Shown here: positions 39,101 to 52,189 of the stretch, piece after piece
How positions within the stretch are numbered: position 1 is the stretch's first letter
How the letters are laid out: every line of letters begins with the position of its first letter
Made by a program: the position numbers and the translations under genes
Source of the DNA: Blattamonas nauphoetae
Taxonomy: Eukaryota; Preaxostyla; Oxymonadida
DNA: 64,000 bases
Reading direction: 5' to 3'
Assembly: GCA_033064195.1 (NCBI GenBank)
Contig: JARBJD010000350.1
Coordinates: forward strand, 1-64,000
Notes under the pieces: model-generated
What the model was told of the DNA's origin: nothing
Database searches by the model: none
What the model saw: only the letters and a program-made list of their open reading frames with translations

Positions 39101-42100
39101 TCTCTCTCCTCATCCCTCTCCCTCCCAACTTCATCCGGATTCTCGTCTTCGAGTCTCGTCGTCGCCTTCTTATTCGACGACCTCTTTCCTTTCCTCTGAA
39201 CCATCGTCTTCCGATGTACATCGCCAAGAAACGCTCCAAAAAACTGAAGCGAGCGGAAGACGAGCTCATCGTTCGACGATCGGACACCGGCATTGATCCA
39301 CTGGAGAGTGGTTGGATTGGACAGCAGTTTCCTTTCCTCCTCGCCGTGCTGAGCAACCATCACAATCAAATCCAGAATGGCCTTCTGAAGATCCGTGTGA
39401 GCGATTCCGAGAAGTGGGAGGAGGCGAGGCAGAGCGTCTCTGATGACAGTGAAGGACTGTGCAGCAGACGCAAACAGAGGAATGAACTGCGCTGCGAGTC
39501 CACGGTCATCTTGCGAGCAATTCTTGATGAACGGCTCGGAAAGGAGATTGTGGAAGATGGACGACCAAAGCGCTGAGTACTTAGCTGGCGGATGTGTCAC
39601 AGCGAAGGATTGAAGCGAGACTAACGCTGCATGTCTGACCACGCGACTGTTGATTCGAAGGATCTCGCGACTCCAAACTGTTCCTGCTACGTCCACATCC
39701 ATCAGCGGATCGATTCCAGCGAAGTACGAACAGAACAGCTCGACAGCTGCTGACTGAAGAAGCTCAGCATCCTTCACCGAGCAGTGTGTCTGTCCTGGCT
39801 GAGTGAACGACGCGACAGCGCTGATGAATCCAGGTACGACTCGGACAAGCGTTCGTTTGAGGGCTTCGCCGTAAGCAGCAGTGACGATTCTGAGAAGAGA
39901 CAGGACAGCATAACACTTCATCAGACTCTGCTTTGATTGCTTGACAAGAATTCCAGTGACAAGCACCGCGACGAAATCAGATGTTGTGGGTGAGTCGACA
40001 ATTCGGTCGAAGATGGTGGCGTTTGGGTCAGGAGCGACAGGCGAGTCGAGTGTTGTGGTTTGCAGAAGTTGAGAACATAACTCGACAAACCCAGTGTACC
40101 TCCCCTCCGACTGCGAGAGGCATCGAGTGAACTGACTCCCCAGATTGTTTGGGTCGTCGTGCTGAAACTCAACCGGAAGAAGAGCGCCTTTCATCGGTTT
40201 CCACATCTCTTCTGTGAGCGACTGCGACGGAAGACCCGTCTCTGCGACGAGATGAAGTCTGTCCTTGTTCACAGCGACCGACGGGTGCGAATACAAACCG
40301 AGCACACCGCCTGCTGTGTTCTCCTCGTCCACCAACTGCCCCTTCCTCACCGTCCGCTGTTTGTTGATGAAACTGTTTGTGAGTCGACCGAGTGGTTGGA
40401 GGTATTCCAGTCGGACTCGGAGTTGCTTTGAATATCCCAAACGATGGAACGTCTTTCGTTGGAGTTCGTCAACCGATTCCGATTCTTTCAGAGCGTGTCC
40501 ATCCTTCATCCCAGCCCAAAGTTGAGAAATGTCGATTTGGGGTTCGATGAAATGGATGAACAGAGAGAGCGTGAGCGAGCTTGACACGAACGGAAGAATC
40601 ATCATCACCAACTCCCCAGCCACTCCAGCCGCAACATTCGTGATCGGATTCTCAAACACAAACATCGTCTCGTCGACCGGAACCGGCCGCAAATCCAACA
40701 TGTCCGAGCATTCCATGACCATCTGCTCCTGCGCGTTCTCGTTCAGATACTCCGCGTTAGCCACACTCGCCAGATTGACAGAAGACGCATTCGCATTCGC
40801 CTTCGTCCTCGCCCGATTTCGTCTAACACTTCCCAGGCGATGTGATAGTGCGTGTTCTTCGTACAAATCAAATGGGACCTGCTCCCCACAAAGCTCGCAC
40901 GGAATCAGAACGTAATCCGAAGTGTCTGGAGGAGGTGTGGCGATGATGTCTTGAGGAACAGTGGACGTTGACTGTGGGGGATCGGATGGGAGGAGAGGAG
41001 AGGTGTTGTTGGAGGGTTGAGGGGATGGGGCTTCGCTGGGATCGAGTGTGTCGGTTTGGAGGATGGTGTCAAGATCGAGAGTGATCCCAGGATCTTCGGG
41101 AAGGCTTTCTTCTGGTTCAACTTGTTCATCGTTCTCGACGGTTGATTCTTCTTGTCCATTCCACTGGATCTCCAAGACTTTGGAACTGGCTGATGGATTC
41201 AGCTTGGAGAGGTGTCCATCCATCTTCGATTTCAGTGTTTGGAGTTGTGTCGTTGAGCATATATTGCTCGATGATTGAGTTGCATCCCAAAATGCGGACA
41301 CAATGGTCTGAAATCCAGGCTGTGTGGCCAATTTGGATCCGACAGACACTGAGTGAGGATGGGGGAAGAGAAATCGGAACAAGAAGACCAGAACACGGCG
41401 CCAGAAGGAGAGTGAGAGAATGGGAGGAGGGGATGGGTCAGCTGATTCGAGGAGGGAATCTTGTGTGGATTGGTGGATTTGGATGAGACATGAGATCGTC
41501 TCAAAGAAGAGTTCGACTCGATCAGAGTGTATTTTGTGGATGTCCACAGCCGAAATTGGAGTTCGTGATTTGGATTTGACAGGGCTTGGGAGGATTTGAG
41601 AGACCGAGAGGGAGGACCGATTGAGTCTTCGAGAAAACGACGGATGAAGCGAAAGGATGGTCTCGATTGGTGGAATTGGGATGGCAGGAGAGATGAGGAG
41701 AGAGAAGAGCAAGAAAGTGGACATGTACGCCGGTGATTCTGGGTTAGCTTGAAACACTTCAACCGAGTTCTCGTTCAAACTAAAGAATTCCGCAGAACTC
41801 TGAACAATCCGGACGAGGATGGTTCGGGCACTGTGGGCCACAGATTGCAAAATTGGGAGAACTGCAGGGTGCAGAGAGGAAGGAGATACATCCATGTTGA
41901 TTTCGAGTAAAGATGACAAGAGGAGAACGAATGAAAACAGGAAAGTGGGTTGAACAGTGAATGATTGCTTGGGATCTCCAGGATCAGGTGTACTTTCAGA
42001 AGGCAGCGTTAAGACAGGTTGAAAAGGAGTATCATTCACAAAAATAAAACTGTCGACGGGAAGCTGTGCAATATTGTTTAGAAATGACTCCAAAACGGTG

Positions 42101-43707
42101 GCTAGTTCAACGAATGTCTGTAGCGTCATTGTAGCAGTGAAAAAACCACCCTCATTTTGAACAGTCGATGCAGACCGTTTGAGAGGAGACGGAGTGCTCA
42201 CTGAAGGGAGATTCATCACAGATTGCGTGAGAAAGTGAGAGTTTGACTTTGTTGGTGTTGATTGCGTGATTTCATCGGATATATCACTCTGTGTCTGTGT
42301 GATGTCAATAATTTTGAATTGTTTATACATGAATATGGATATAAAGAGAGAAAACACAGAAATAAAGCTGCGCTGATTGAAGAGTTTTGGTTTGATTGTC
42401 ACCAACCGGTTTAAAAGCAGTTTTAAGAGCAAGAAATATGCAGGATGGATTTGAGGATGGATTGTTGGGCCATACCAACCAGTTGAACGAGGTTGTGCCT
42501 GATTGGAGGAGCGTAAAATGGTCTTGACTGTGAGACTCTCCCGCTGTGGATCTGTGAAGAGTAAAAAGGTCAACACAAATTGGTGTATGCAGAAATTACC
42601 ATCATCAACAAAGTATGGATGGAGAGAGAGTGTATTGAGTTTGTGTTGGGTCACAGTCGGGAGTTGAAGAGTTTTGAAGAGTGGTTCAAGGAGGTCTGTG
42701 GTCGGTGAGAAGTTCAGAAGATGATACAAGATAGAAAATGGGGTTGAAAATGTCTGGAGTGATCCTCCTTTGAAAATTCCCTGAAGAAATTGGATGAGGA
42801 CCAATGGAAGAATGGAGCCAATAGATTTGTGCATCTGTTGTCGATTCGATCGAATAATCCAGAGAAACATCAACGATGGCGAAACATTCGCGAAAAGATA
42901 ACTCAGAACTCGGAACCCAAGGTGGGGACTGAAATTTTCCCTAACATTTGTGACGGATAGATCCACGAGCTTTCCAAAAGTGACATGCGTCGGAACTTGT
43001 CGCGAATGAATCGTTGAGGAGAAATTGCTCTCTCCAGTCTGAAAAAAACGTTTGATAACAATGCTGTAACGTCTGTGGAAGTTTTGCCGAATCAATTCGG
43101 ATGGTATAGCTGATTGTCGGGTCTGATGAGGCTCATGTGGGTCTGCAGATGATGAATGACATGGAGGATGTGAGACATGACTGATATCATCTTGTGTATC
43201 TCGTCGATTTGAGGTTATGGAAGAGGAATTTTGAAATGATGGAAGTTTTTCGTCAAATTTCTGAGGCTCGGAGAGAATATAATGAATCATTTTGATGGCA
43301 TGGAGTTGTACTTCTCGGCAGCGAAATTTTGATATGAGGTTGCAGAGGTGTGTGAATCTGTTGTGTGGTTCCGTATTGTTGGAAGCATCTGAATCGAGAA
43401 TTCCAGAACAGAAAAAAAACAAACTGCACGCCATTAACATCCAACAGGTAGGACATAGAGGTCTCTTTCCAGTCTTATCTATGCGGCATTGAGGAGAAAG
43501 GCATCTGTGAAAGAATGAAGTGAACGAAAGAGACAAATCAAACGGTTTACAGACAGGGCGACGGCAATATGAACATTCGAGAGGCGAAAGTCGTGGACCA
43601 AACGCTGTTGAACAGAAAGGACATGATTTTGCCTGAGGATTTCGAGTGATGGCGAGTTGGAACGGGAGAAAAGTAGATTGAGTCTGAGGTCGCGGCTGTG
43701 CGGCCAT
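33200..43707 (-). CDS. Giant FYVE-like / ARM-like repeat protein
   Basis: Over 3,400 residues. The main open frame runs from 43,707 to 34,502, then through two short introns (34,414-34,501 and 34,123-34,174) to the stop at 33,200; phases agree at both. Two small in-frame introns are likely near the start: 43,505-43,543, and possibly 43,389-43,424. Splicing the first restores a FYVE/RING-like zinc finger near residues 28-75 (CPFC, CSYCRR, VCKPC, LCPTC). A second small finger, PCELCGEQ with a following H-x3-H, lies near residue 935. The rest is long helical HEAT/ARM-like repeat with acidic, disordered stretches (runs of D/E around 38,030-38,090 and 37,490-37,560). The C-terminal part has ARM-like helices (VARDGIEAICNVLKKSP). 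It could be a membrane-trafficking scaffold or large ubiquitin-pathway protein. No catalytic domain was recognised. Confidence 0.75.
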
Positions 43708-43801
43708 ATGCTACCGATAAACACAAAGAACTAAACAAATGTGTCAATCACCTCCTTCTGAATCTTAGAAAGAAAATCGATGGGCATATTTGATCGATGC
43801 A

Positions 43802-44960
43802 ATGTCGATAAAACCACAGAAAAGGCAGCAATCAACAAAAGTAAGCAAGAAAACACCGAAAAAAGAACTCCTTGGAGACGACCTCGATGATTTTGATTTT
43901 GCAGTTGCATCGGATTCCAGTGATTTCGATTCTCTCGAATTGGAAGAAGATGCTCCACAACCAGCACCAAAAGGTTGTTTATTTATCGATTTTCTGATCT
44001 ATTTCAGAACCTAAGCCCAAAAAAATCAATACAAACACCACAGACGCTGATGACATCTTATTTGGTTCTCTTGGGAATGAAAAAACTCGTTCTCGACGAG
44101 AAAAGGGAAAAGAACGTCGTAAAAAGAGAATTGCTCTTGAACTCATGACAAAGAAGGAGTTTTCGCTTGCAAAAGCATCCATTGTCTGAACTTTTTCTCG
44201 TCATCTTTTTTTCATTATTAGGAAGATCAAAGTTCATATCTTCATGAGAAACTTCTTTCATGTGAGGACTACTTGAATTTAATAGATGAAACACAAGACA
44301 CTCTTTCGATGACACATTTTGTCAAACCATCCCAAACGTATGATGCACAAGAAGACCTAACCAGAGGACCACAGCTCGCTCCGATCTTCTATCGTCCAGC
44401 GACAATCCTTTCACAGGTTCTTGATGAGCTTGTGCCAACATGGAAGAATATTGACGATTCTATTGATTCCATCACAACTAACGTTGTCATCATCACGCAT
44501 TCGTCAACTCGTGCTTGGGATCTGCTTGATACCCTCAAAACGTCACTCTTCTTGTTTCTTCATCCCGAACATGAACAACCTCCAACACAAAAGGAGAAAG
44601 ACACAACACCAATTGTCTCTCTCTATTCTCGCCATCTGAAGCTCGAATCTCAACTTCAGGAGTTGAAAGAGAAGAAACATTTCGCAGCTTGTGTGGGAAC
44701 ACCTGCAAGGCTCTCAAAACTCTTTCAAACCCTTTCTTCGCCAGAGTCACCTGAGAAGATAGATCTGGAAACTACCAAACTCTTTGTTGTGGATATGTTT
44801 CACGATCAAAAACAAATGGGAATCTTTTCCTCAAATGATTCAAAAGACGGTTTGTTATTCACATTTCTGTGATTTACCTGTTTCAGATGCTTTGAGCTTC
44901 TTAGCCCATTATGCCATCCGTCAACTCATGAAAGGAACATCTAAAATTGTTTTCTTTTAA
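43802..44960 (+). CDS. CMS1: CMS1 family ribosome-biogenesis protein
   Basis: Four exons: 43,802-43,973, 44,008-44,183, 44,222-44,849, 44,887-44,960. Introns are 34, 38 and 37 nt, all GT-AG with weak donors, and phases match. The product (~350 residues) starts with a basic/acidic low-complexity region, then a degenerate DEAD-box helicase-like fold with a VGTPARLSKLF segment and KLFVVDMFHDQKQMGIF near the C-terminus, the CMS1 signature. CMS1 associates with 90S pre-ribosomes and U3 snoRNP in the nucleolus. The first ATG fitting this frame is at 43,802; an upstream in-frame TTG is ignored. Its end lies 53 bases from a large inverted repeat. Confidence 0.8.
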
Positions 44961-45012
44961 CACTTCATGGAATGATAATGACATTATTTCTTAAAAACCG
45001 ACAGTCAACTAA

Positions 45013-45547
45013 ATACAGGGATGGCTCGAGGAACTGAGACCGAATTGTTCTCCCTCAATATTGCATTATTTTGTTTTTCCTTCAAATTCACCAGTGAAAG
45101 TGGTCATTCTCCTTATTTTGAAAAAACACCGAGATAATCTAAAATTCTGCAAAATGAAGTGCGGGTGTTTGCGATCAATTGTCCCTTGTCCTATCGAGTG
45201 GTCCTCTGTGACTCTCGTCCAACAAACTTCGCCTCCATCATGCGTATGTTCCTCTTCTTCATTATTTCCGTCCTATCTGGCCTTTCCAGCGCGAATGAGT
45301 TTTATGACTTCCTGCTCACTCAATTGGGCAAAGATGAGTTATTGAACCCTGGAAATGGTATGACATGCTAGTTTAAGTCTTTTAACCTTTCTCTTCCATT
45401 TATGTGGTTGTCGTACATTTTTGTATACTTTCAGAGGTTGACCGACTAAAACAGGCCAATTTTCTCCTGATTTGGCGAGATCTGTGACAATAAACAGGAC
45501 AGGGGGAATAAAACACAGATTTCAGGACTTAGGAAGTATCGACACCT
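45013..45547 (+). repeat. Left arm of a 535 bp inverted repeat
   Basis: Matches the reverse complement of 46,031-46,565 (coordinate sum 91,578) with no net gap. The outer edge sits 53 bp past the CMS1 stop. Confidence 0.9.
45240..45371 (+). pseudogene. Signal-peptide exon copied in the inverted repeat (left)
   Basis: MRMFLFFIISVLSGLSSA is a clear signal peptide followed by about 22 residues (EFYDFLLTQLGKDELL) and a GTATGA splice-donor-like site. The following 3' exons were not found in the spacer, so it looks like a truncated gene copy. The mirror copy is at 46,207-46,338. Confidence 0.5.
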
Positions 45548-46030
45548 TGAAAGATAGTTGAATTAGCGTCAGTTGGAAAATGGGTGATCACAGCCGTTTG
45601 TCCTCCTACGGTGCGCCAACCGCGTCAATAAACTGAAGGGAATCAGGGTTTGACTTCAACTTTCTGATTTTGTTTCACAGTAACCTGTTTGTACCGATCT
45701 TGATTGGACACAAAACAGAACAACTCAAAACACCGATCAGAGGGAGAAACACGTTACAAATGAGCAAGATTGGACGTCCTCTTTGGAGAGAAATGCTGTT
45801 GAAGATATTATTTGTTCCTTTTATGATTCCACATTTCACCAATCGCGATTGAATCGTTTTGCCTCAGTGTGAAGAGGACTTGGAAAGAAAGAAAGGAGAA
45901 AAAGACATGAATGTGATGTGGAAGGAGTAGAATTACAGGTAAAATGAATAGAGACACGATAAAGGGCAATCTCTGGTGTTTCCCGCGCTTCATTTTCGAA
46001 CTTCAGGAATCTTCAACAGAACCACATGTC
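45548..46030. other. Unique centre of the 535 bp palindrome
   Basis: 483 bases between the arms. Contains a 57-codon open stretch after a TTTCACAG-type acceptor (from 45,681), but its phase does not fit the signal-peptide exon. Not called as a gene. Confidence 0.35.
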
Positions 46031-46565
46031 AGGGTGTCGAGACATTTCTAGTCCTGAAATCTGTGTTTTATTCCCCTGTCCTGTTTATTGTCACAGATCT
46101 CGCCAAATCAGGAGAAAATTGGCCTGTTTTAGTCGGTCAACCTCTGAAAGTATACAAAAATGTACGACAACCACATAAATGGAAGAGAAAGGTTAAAAGA
46201 CTTAAACTAGCATGTCATACCATTTCCAGGGTTCAATAACTCATCTTTGCCCAATTGAGTGAGCAGGAAGTCATAAAACTCATTCGCGCTGGAAAGGCCA
46301 GATAGGACGGAAATAATGAAGAAGAGGAACATACGCATGATGGAGGCGAAGTTTGTTGGACGAGAGTCACAGAGGACCACTCGATAGGACAAGGGACAAT
46401 TGATCGCAAACACCCGCACTTCATTTTGCAGAATTTTAGATTATCTCGGTGTTTTTTCAAAATAAGGAGAATGACCACTTTCACTGGTGAATTTGAAGGA
46501 AAAACAAAATAATGCAATATTGAGGGAGAACAATTCGGTCTCAGTTCCTCGAGCCATCCCTGTAT
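46031..46565 (-). repeat. Right arm of a 535 bp inverted repeat
   Basis: Mirror of 45,013-45,547. Its outer edge is 30 bp before the ATG of the Wntless-like gene, so the duplication supplies that gene's proximal upstream sequence. Confidence 0.9.
46207..46338 (-). pseudogene. Signal-peptide exon copied in the inverted repeat (right)
   Basis: Same exon as at 45,240-45,371, in opposite orientation. The two face each other and neither has a visible continuation. Confidence 0.5.
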
Positions 46566-46595
46566 GGGCTACTATTGGATCTTCGAGACAAGCCA

Positions 46596-48330
46596 ATGGC
46601 AAAAGAGGACGACGGTTCGGCCCCTCCTATCGCAACAAATTACTTCGAGAGTGAGTTGTGTAAACCCACAGGAATCGTCATATCTCTGATTATCTGGGTG
46701 GTCATCTTCACTGTTTGCCAACTTCTTCCTGAACTTCTTCAGCCACTCCTTGTCATTTCTTTTTTCCTTCCAAGTCCGTACAGAACTGAATATACAAGTA
46801 CATGGCAGTGCCCAGCCTCACTCACTGATTTCGATCCAGAACTCTGTGCAGGAACAGATCTTCGGTCATTCAATGTATCTCTCTCTTTTCTCCTCAGAAT
46901 TGATTGATGTCATCTCTCATAGAGCTCCAATCCGGTTGTGTTTAGATCAAATTACAGCCAATCGTCATATCGTGAAGTGTACTTCGAACTGGTTCCACAG
47001 ACCGAAGAGAAAGAGATCGGACTCAACATGAAATTCAATATTTCTTATTCAGTTGACTTTGTCACGCTTGGCAAAAGCAAGAGTGACATATACAACACCT
47101 CGATTGTCCTTCAGTGCCGCCATCATTCAACCCAATGCGAACCAGTTTCTACCTTTCTCTCTTCATCACCCCTTTTCAATTATTCCTCAAGGTATTTCTC
47201 TACAGTGGCATTCCTCGTGACTACAATATCACACTCTATTACGTGTCAGACGAGACAGAAGTTCAGACTGCTGTTAAAACCATTACAAAAGATGCCAAAA
47301 TCAAAATCACCTCAGGAAATCCTGCAGCATCTATTGTTCAAGTGATTTTCCGATACGTTTTCATGGCGATTACCTTAATCCTCCTCATTTTCTTCTTCAT
47401 CAAAATGTGCATCGTCCCAGGCAAAACGATCATGGAACAGAGGGTTTGATCCTCGTTAATCTCTTTACCTCATCTTTTTGGATGTTTTCCGAATAGTGGT
47501 TGGCATATCTCGCCATTGCTGCCATCATACACGACAATCCTCTCTACGCCCTCCAATTCGGCTTCTCAGCATTTGCCCTCTCTGTCTTAGATGCATTGTT
47601 CTCCAGCTTCTTCAATGCCTCTATTATGCTCTATTTACTCATCATCCTTGGTGGTTTCATCACCAGAAAACCAACATTTCTAAAGTATCACTTTCTTCCG
47701 CGTTCATTCATCTTTCAGGTTCACTCTGCCCCGACTCATCCTCATCATTATTTATTTCATCTGCGATGCTGTTTCTGCAATCACTACCCTTTCTGATCAA
47801 ACCATCGATGCCATCGCAAATAACACCATCGTCCAGACAACCGCCTCGATCCTTCTCATGATCGTCTACGTGATCTGGGCATTCTGGTTCCTGTACACAG
47901 TTGTCCGCTGCATTGTCATTGCTCGCAAGCACGACCGCGCCATCAAAGGACGTTATCGTGTCTTTGTCATCTACCTCGTTGTGAATGGGATCATAATCAT
48001 GCTGCCGATTGCTTTTCAACGATTCTTCGGAATTTCAATTCGAAGTCAGATGAATCTCGTCCTCCGAATGACTGCTGACCTCTTCATTTGGATCCTCCTC
48101 ATCTGGTTGGCACCCACACGTCGAGAGAAGTCAACACGACGTTCCATCCATACAGCTCTCAACCCGAAGGTCGATCATATTAAGGACGATCCAACAGGCA
48201 CCAACGCTATCCCGTTACGACAGGCAATGGAAGACGAGCATTTCCATCAAGAAGATGATAACAACGAAAATCAGGAACTGGAAGGTGTGTAATTTTGATA
48301 CATTTACCTGCTTCAGAAGTTCCAATGTAA
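46596..48330 (+). CDS. Wntless/TMEM181-type multi-pass membrane protein (GOST-like)
   Basis: Six exons inferred: 46,596-46,874, 46,923-47,144, 47,192-47,443, 47,497-47,684, 47,719-48,284, 48,317-48,330 (introns 48, 47, 53, 34 and 32 nt, phases match). A first membrane helix (residues ~28-48, VISLIIWVVIFTVC) precedes a luminal beta-rich domain (REVYFELVP, MKFNISYSVDF), then about seven helices, including WLAYLAIAAIIHDNP, which carries the W...NDP-type signature of the Wntless/TMEM181 7TM family. These proteins sort cargo between Golgi, endosomes and surface. The C-terminus is acidic and cytosolic. The family call rests on topology and this helix. Confidence 0.7.
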
Positions 48331-48525
48331 GCTTCAACTGTGAAATGTTTTTTTGGTTGTGTTTCACCAAAGAGTGGTTTTGCACAACGTTTGACATACA
48401 ATTCTTTTTCACTTCATCATTGCTTAAACACCAACTGACCACTTCTTCTTTTGATATGCCTCCATTTCATTTTGTTTTAAATTGTCCGAATCTTACAGAA
48501 ATAAATGAGAACTGATCGGAAGTGA

Positions 48526-49532
<1,007 letters not shown>

Positions 49533-49825
49533 AGATTTTGTTTCGTTTGTTCACACGCCTTTCTGTGTTTTGGTTTTGCACTCATCTCACTGAATCAATT
49601 TAATATGTATTTACTTCTCAAAACTAACCTCAAATTTGTCAACTTTTTCTGATGAGCGATATTGCTTAAGGTCGACACACAATCCGAAAAATCAGATGTA
49701 CCCACAGTAAAGTCTCCAATCTGTGAAATTTAGTCCCAATGATGTCTGTGTTTATGAAATGAATGCAAAGAAGGAGAAAATGAAGAAAACGGAAAACTGA
49801 TCGCTGCTGAAGGTAAAAGAGAGGT

Positions 49826-50316
49826 TCACAGGTCTAAATCAAGAACAAAGTCTTTCACATGAAGCGGATTATCAGCAACTGTCTGTGTCGAGGTTGAGTC
49901 ACCTCTGAAAAATGATGGCGTTTTTCCTTTCTTCTGAAGGACTACATCAACAATATGCTTGAGGAACTCTAGGATAAGAAAGCCCTGATAAACATTATTT
50001 CAACGAATGATAGTTATCATACTTCTTTCGTCTGAAATGTTCGAGGGACTTTTTCGCCATTTGCTGTGCGGTCAATGATCATAAGACGGAATTCAGTTGA
50101 TGAATTTCTAGCAGAAGATGAAAATTAATAGCTATGTTCGAACGAGGGATAAACAAACCCCCACGATGAGATATCTTTGAGTGGCCATGTGGTTTGCTTC
50201 CCTGCCTTATCCAGAAACGAAACACTTGATAATGTTAAGATAAGGATATCGTCTTCATTCACAGCAAACTTTCCGACTGGATCTTGATCAGAAAAGTAGA
50301 GTTCTTCGAGGGACAT
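49826..50316 (-). CDS. Small PTB/PH-like domain protein
   Basis: Three exons inferred on the minus strand: 50,316-50,159, 50,107-50,023, 49,984-49,826, with introns of 51 and 38 nt whose phases match. The product is about 130 residues, starting MSLEELYF. It has beta strands and a WPLKDISSWG turn, then FRLMIIDRT and FQTKEGFLILEFLKHIV, the strand-plus-C-terminal-helix layout of an IRS-type phosphotyrosine-binding (PH-superfold) domain. The tail is polar. Such domains bind NPxY-type peptides or lipids; the partner is unknown. Confidence 0.55.
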
Positions 50317-50476
50317 GGCAGTGAACAAAAATGTGGGGAGAAACAATGAAAAAATGGAAAAACCCAGATTTCATTGGGAATAGCACTTCTACAGATATGT
50401 ATCATGTGATAAACTCTGAAAGATTGAATATCGAATCAATCAAGAGGGAGGTTAAGGGTGACTTGATCGTCGCGAA

Positions 50477-51852
50477 ATGGCAACTGTACCGAGTATTCCG
50501 CCAGGTGCATACCGCATCCCCAACACTGATCAAATTAGAATTGGTATTGTCTTTATAACTATTTTTATCCATTCTTGACGAACATCTGCCAAACAAACTT
50601 CGTTTCATGAATCTCCTTCTTTTGACCGATATATGCTTTGACGCCTCATCCTCACTTTTTATTTTCTTTCTCCTACCTTCTCTTCTCTTCTTTCATTTTT
50701 AATATCATCGTCATTTCCAGATAACCCATGCAGATTGATCGTGAACTATGTTCCTCAGAACTTCGACCAAGATGCCTTCCATAATCTTCTCAGCCCATAT
50801 GGAACTATTGTCTACTGCAAACTCATCGTTGACAAGAAGAGTTTGCCCTATTTTCCACTTTTCAAGTCGAACATCCAACAACTTTTCCGTCATCCGCCCC
50901 TCTCTCACAGCCAATGTCTGTCTTGGATATGGTTTTGTCGAGTTCTCTCGCCCTGAAGAAGCCAGTGATTGCATTTCACAACTCAATGGCCTTCAGGTTC
51001 TGAACAAGCGCCTGAAAGTGTCATACTCTCGAAACCCCAACCCCGACATGAAAAACGCAAACGTGTACATTGCTGGATACGGCCCTGACCTTCGTCCTGA
51101 TCAACTCGAAAGCATTTTCAGTAATTACGGTTCAGTCATTAATATGAACATGCTGAAGGATGAGAAGGGAATCTCACGCGGAGCCGCCTTCGTCAGGATG
51201 AACAGCCACACTGAGGCTGTTCACGCTGTCAGTAACCTTAATGGAGCCAAAATCATGGGTAGAATAATCTATGCCAAGGTCTGTATCCGTCTTTTTTCCG
51301 CTCTTCGTTTTGTCGCAAAAATTGACTTTCCAATGATTGTCTCCAACACTGTCCTTTGATATATATCATTTCTGTCCTTCTGCACTTCCTTAGATCTCCA
51401 ATGCCCAAATCCACAACCCAACAAACCGTAACGAGCGCGGACCAGGTGGGCCTCGTCAGGGCGGTGGACGTCGTGGCCGCGGTGGAATGAATCAGCAAGG
51501 TGGAGGATTTCCACAAGATGGCGGAAGTGTTGCCTTCTCCAACCAACAGATGGGAGCAGCACAGTCCCAACTGACGGCAATTGAAGTGTCGAATGTTCCG
51601 AGCTCGCTAACGGACAATGACCTCAGAAATGTGTTTGCCCAGTTCCAGCCAACTGGATTGTACCGGAAAGACCAACAAGCCGGTGCCAATGGGCCTACGT
51701 CTCTCATCCTCACATTCAACACGCCGCAGGAAGCATTCCAAGCAAGACACCTTCTGGACGGGGGAGAAATTGAGCAGCATCGTTTGGGAGCAGTTCTGTG
51801 CAGCCCACCTCCCACACAGCCTGTTGCCACACAGCGCATGCCTGGTCAATAA
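50477..51852 (+). CDS. ELAV/Hu-like RNA-binding protein with three RRMs
   Basis: Four exons: 50,477-50,543, 50,721-50,840, 50,911-51,278, 51,394-51,852; the first intron is unusually long here (177 nt). RRM1 (about residues 27-105) has LIVNYVPQN and LGYGFVEF. RRM2 (about 115-190) has NVYIAGYG and SRGAAFVRM. An RGG-type linker (GGPRQGGGRRGRGG) precedes a weaker third RRM (IEVSNVPSSLTDNDLRN). RRM1 resembles the Hu/ELAV type (LIVNYLPQN, LGYGFV). It probably binds U- or AU-rich mRNA and affects stability or translation. The start has short leader MATVPSIPPGAYRIP. Confidence 0.85.
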
Positions 51853-52189
51853 GAAACGAAGTCTTCATTCTCTCTTCATTCACTAACTGTGAAAAGGTGT
51901 GGGTCCACAGGTCTTCGTTCTCCATTCACGTCGCCTGCCTGTTTGATTCTTCCACAATACATAATGTTCCTCCTTTACAATGATCTGGTTCTTCAAAATG
52001 AAAAGCCACTTTTTCTACGAGAAAACTGTTTCTAAGTGAGAAAATCGTAAAAAGTTCCTTTTTGCAACTGCTTTAACAGCAACAATGTTTGAAAATCTTC
52101 ACCTTAGAACGATAATGCCAGAAAATTTTGGCCTAAGATTCTCTGTCAGTTTGGAAGAACTGAGCAGAAAGAAAAGTTGAAATTTCTTC

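Noticed and set aside
45681-45852. Possible downstream exon for the signal-peptide gene
   Set aside because: The acceptor-like site is present, but the phase does not join the exon from either arm in frame, so no gene was built from it.
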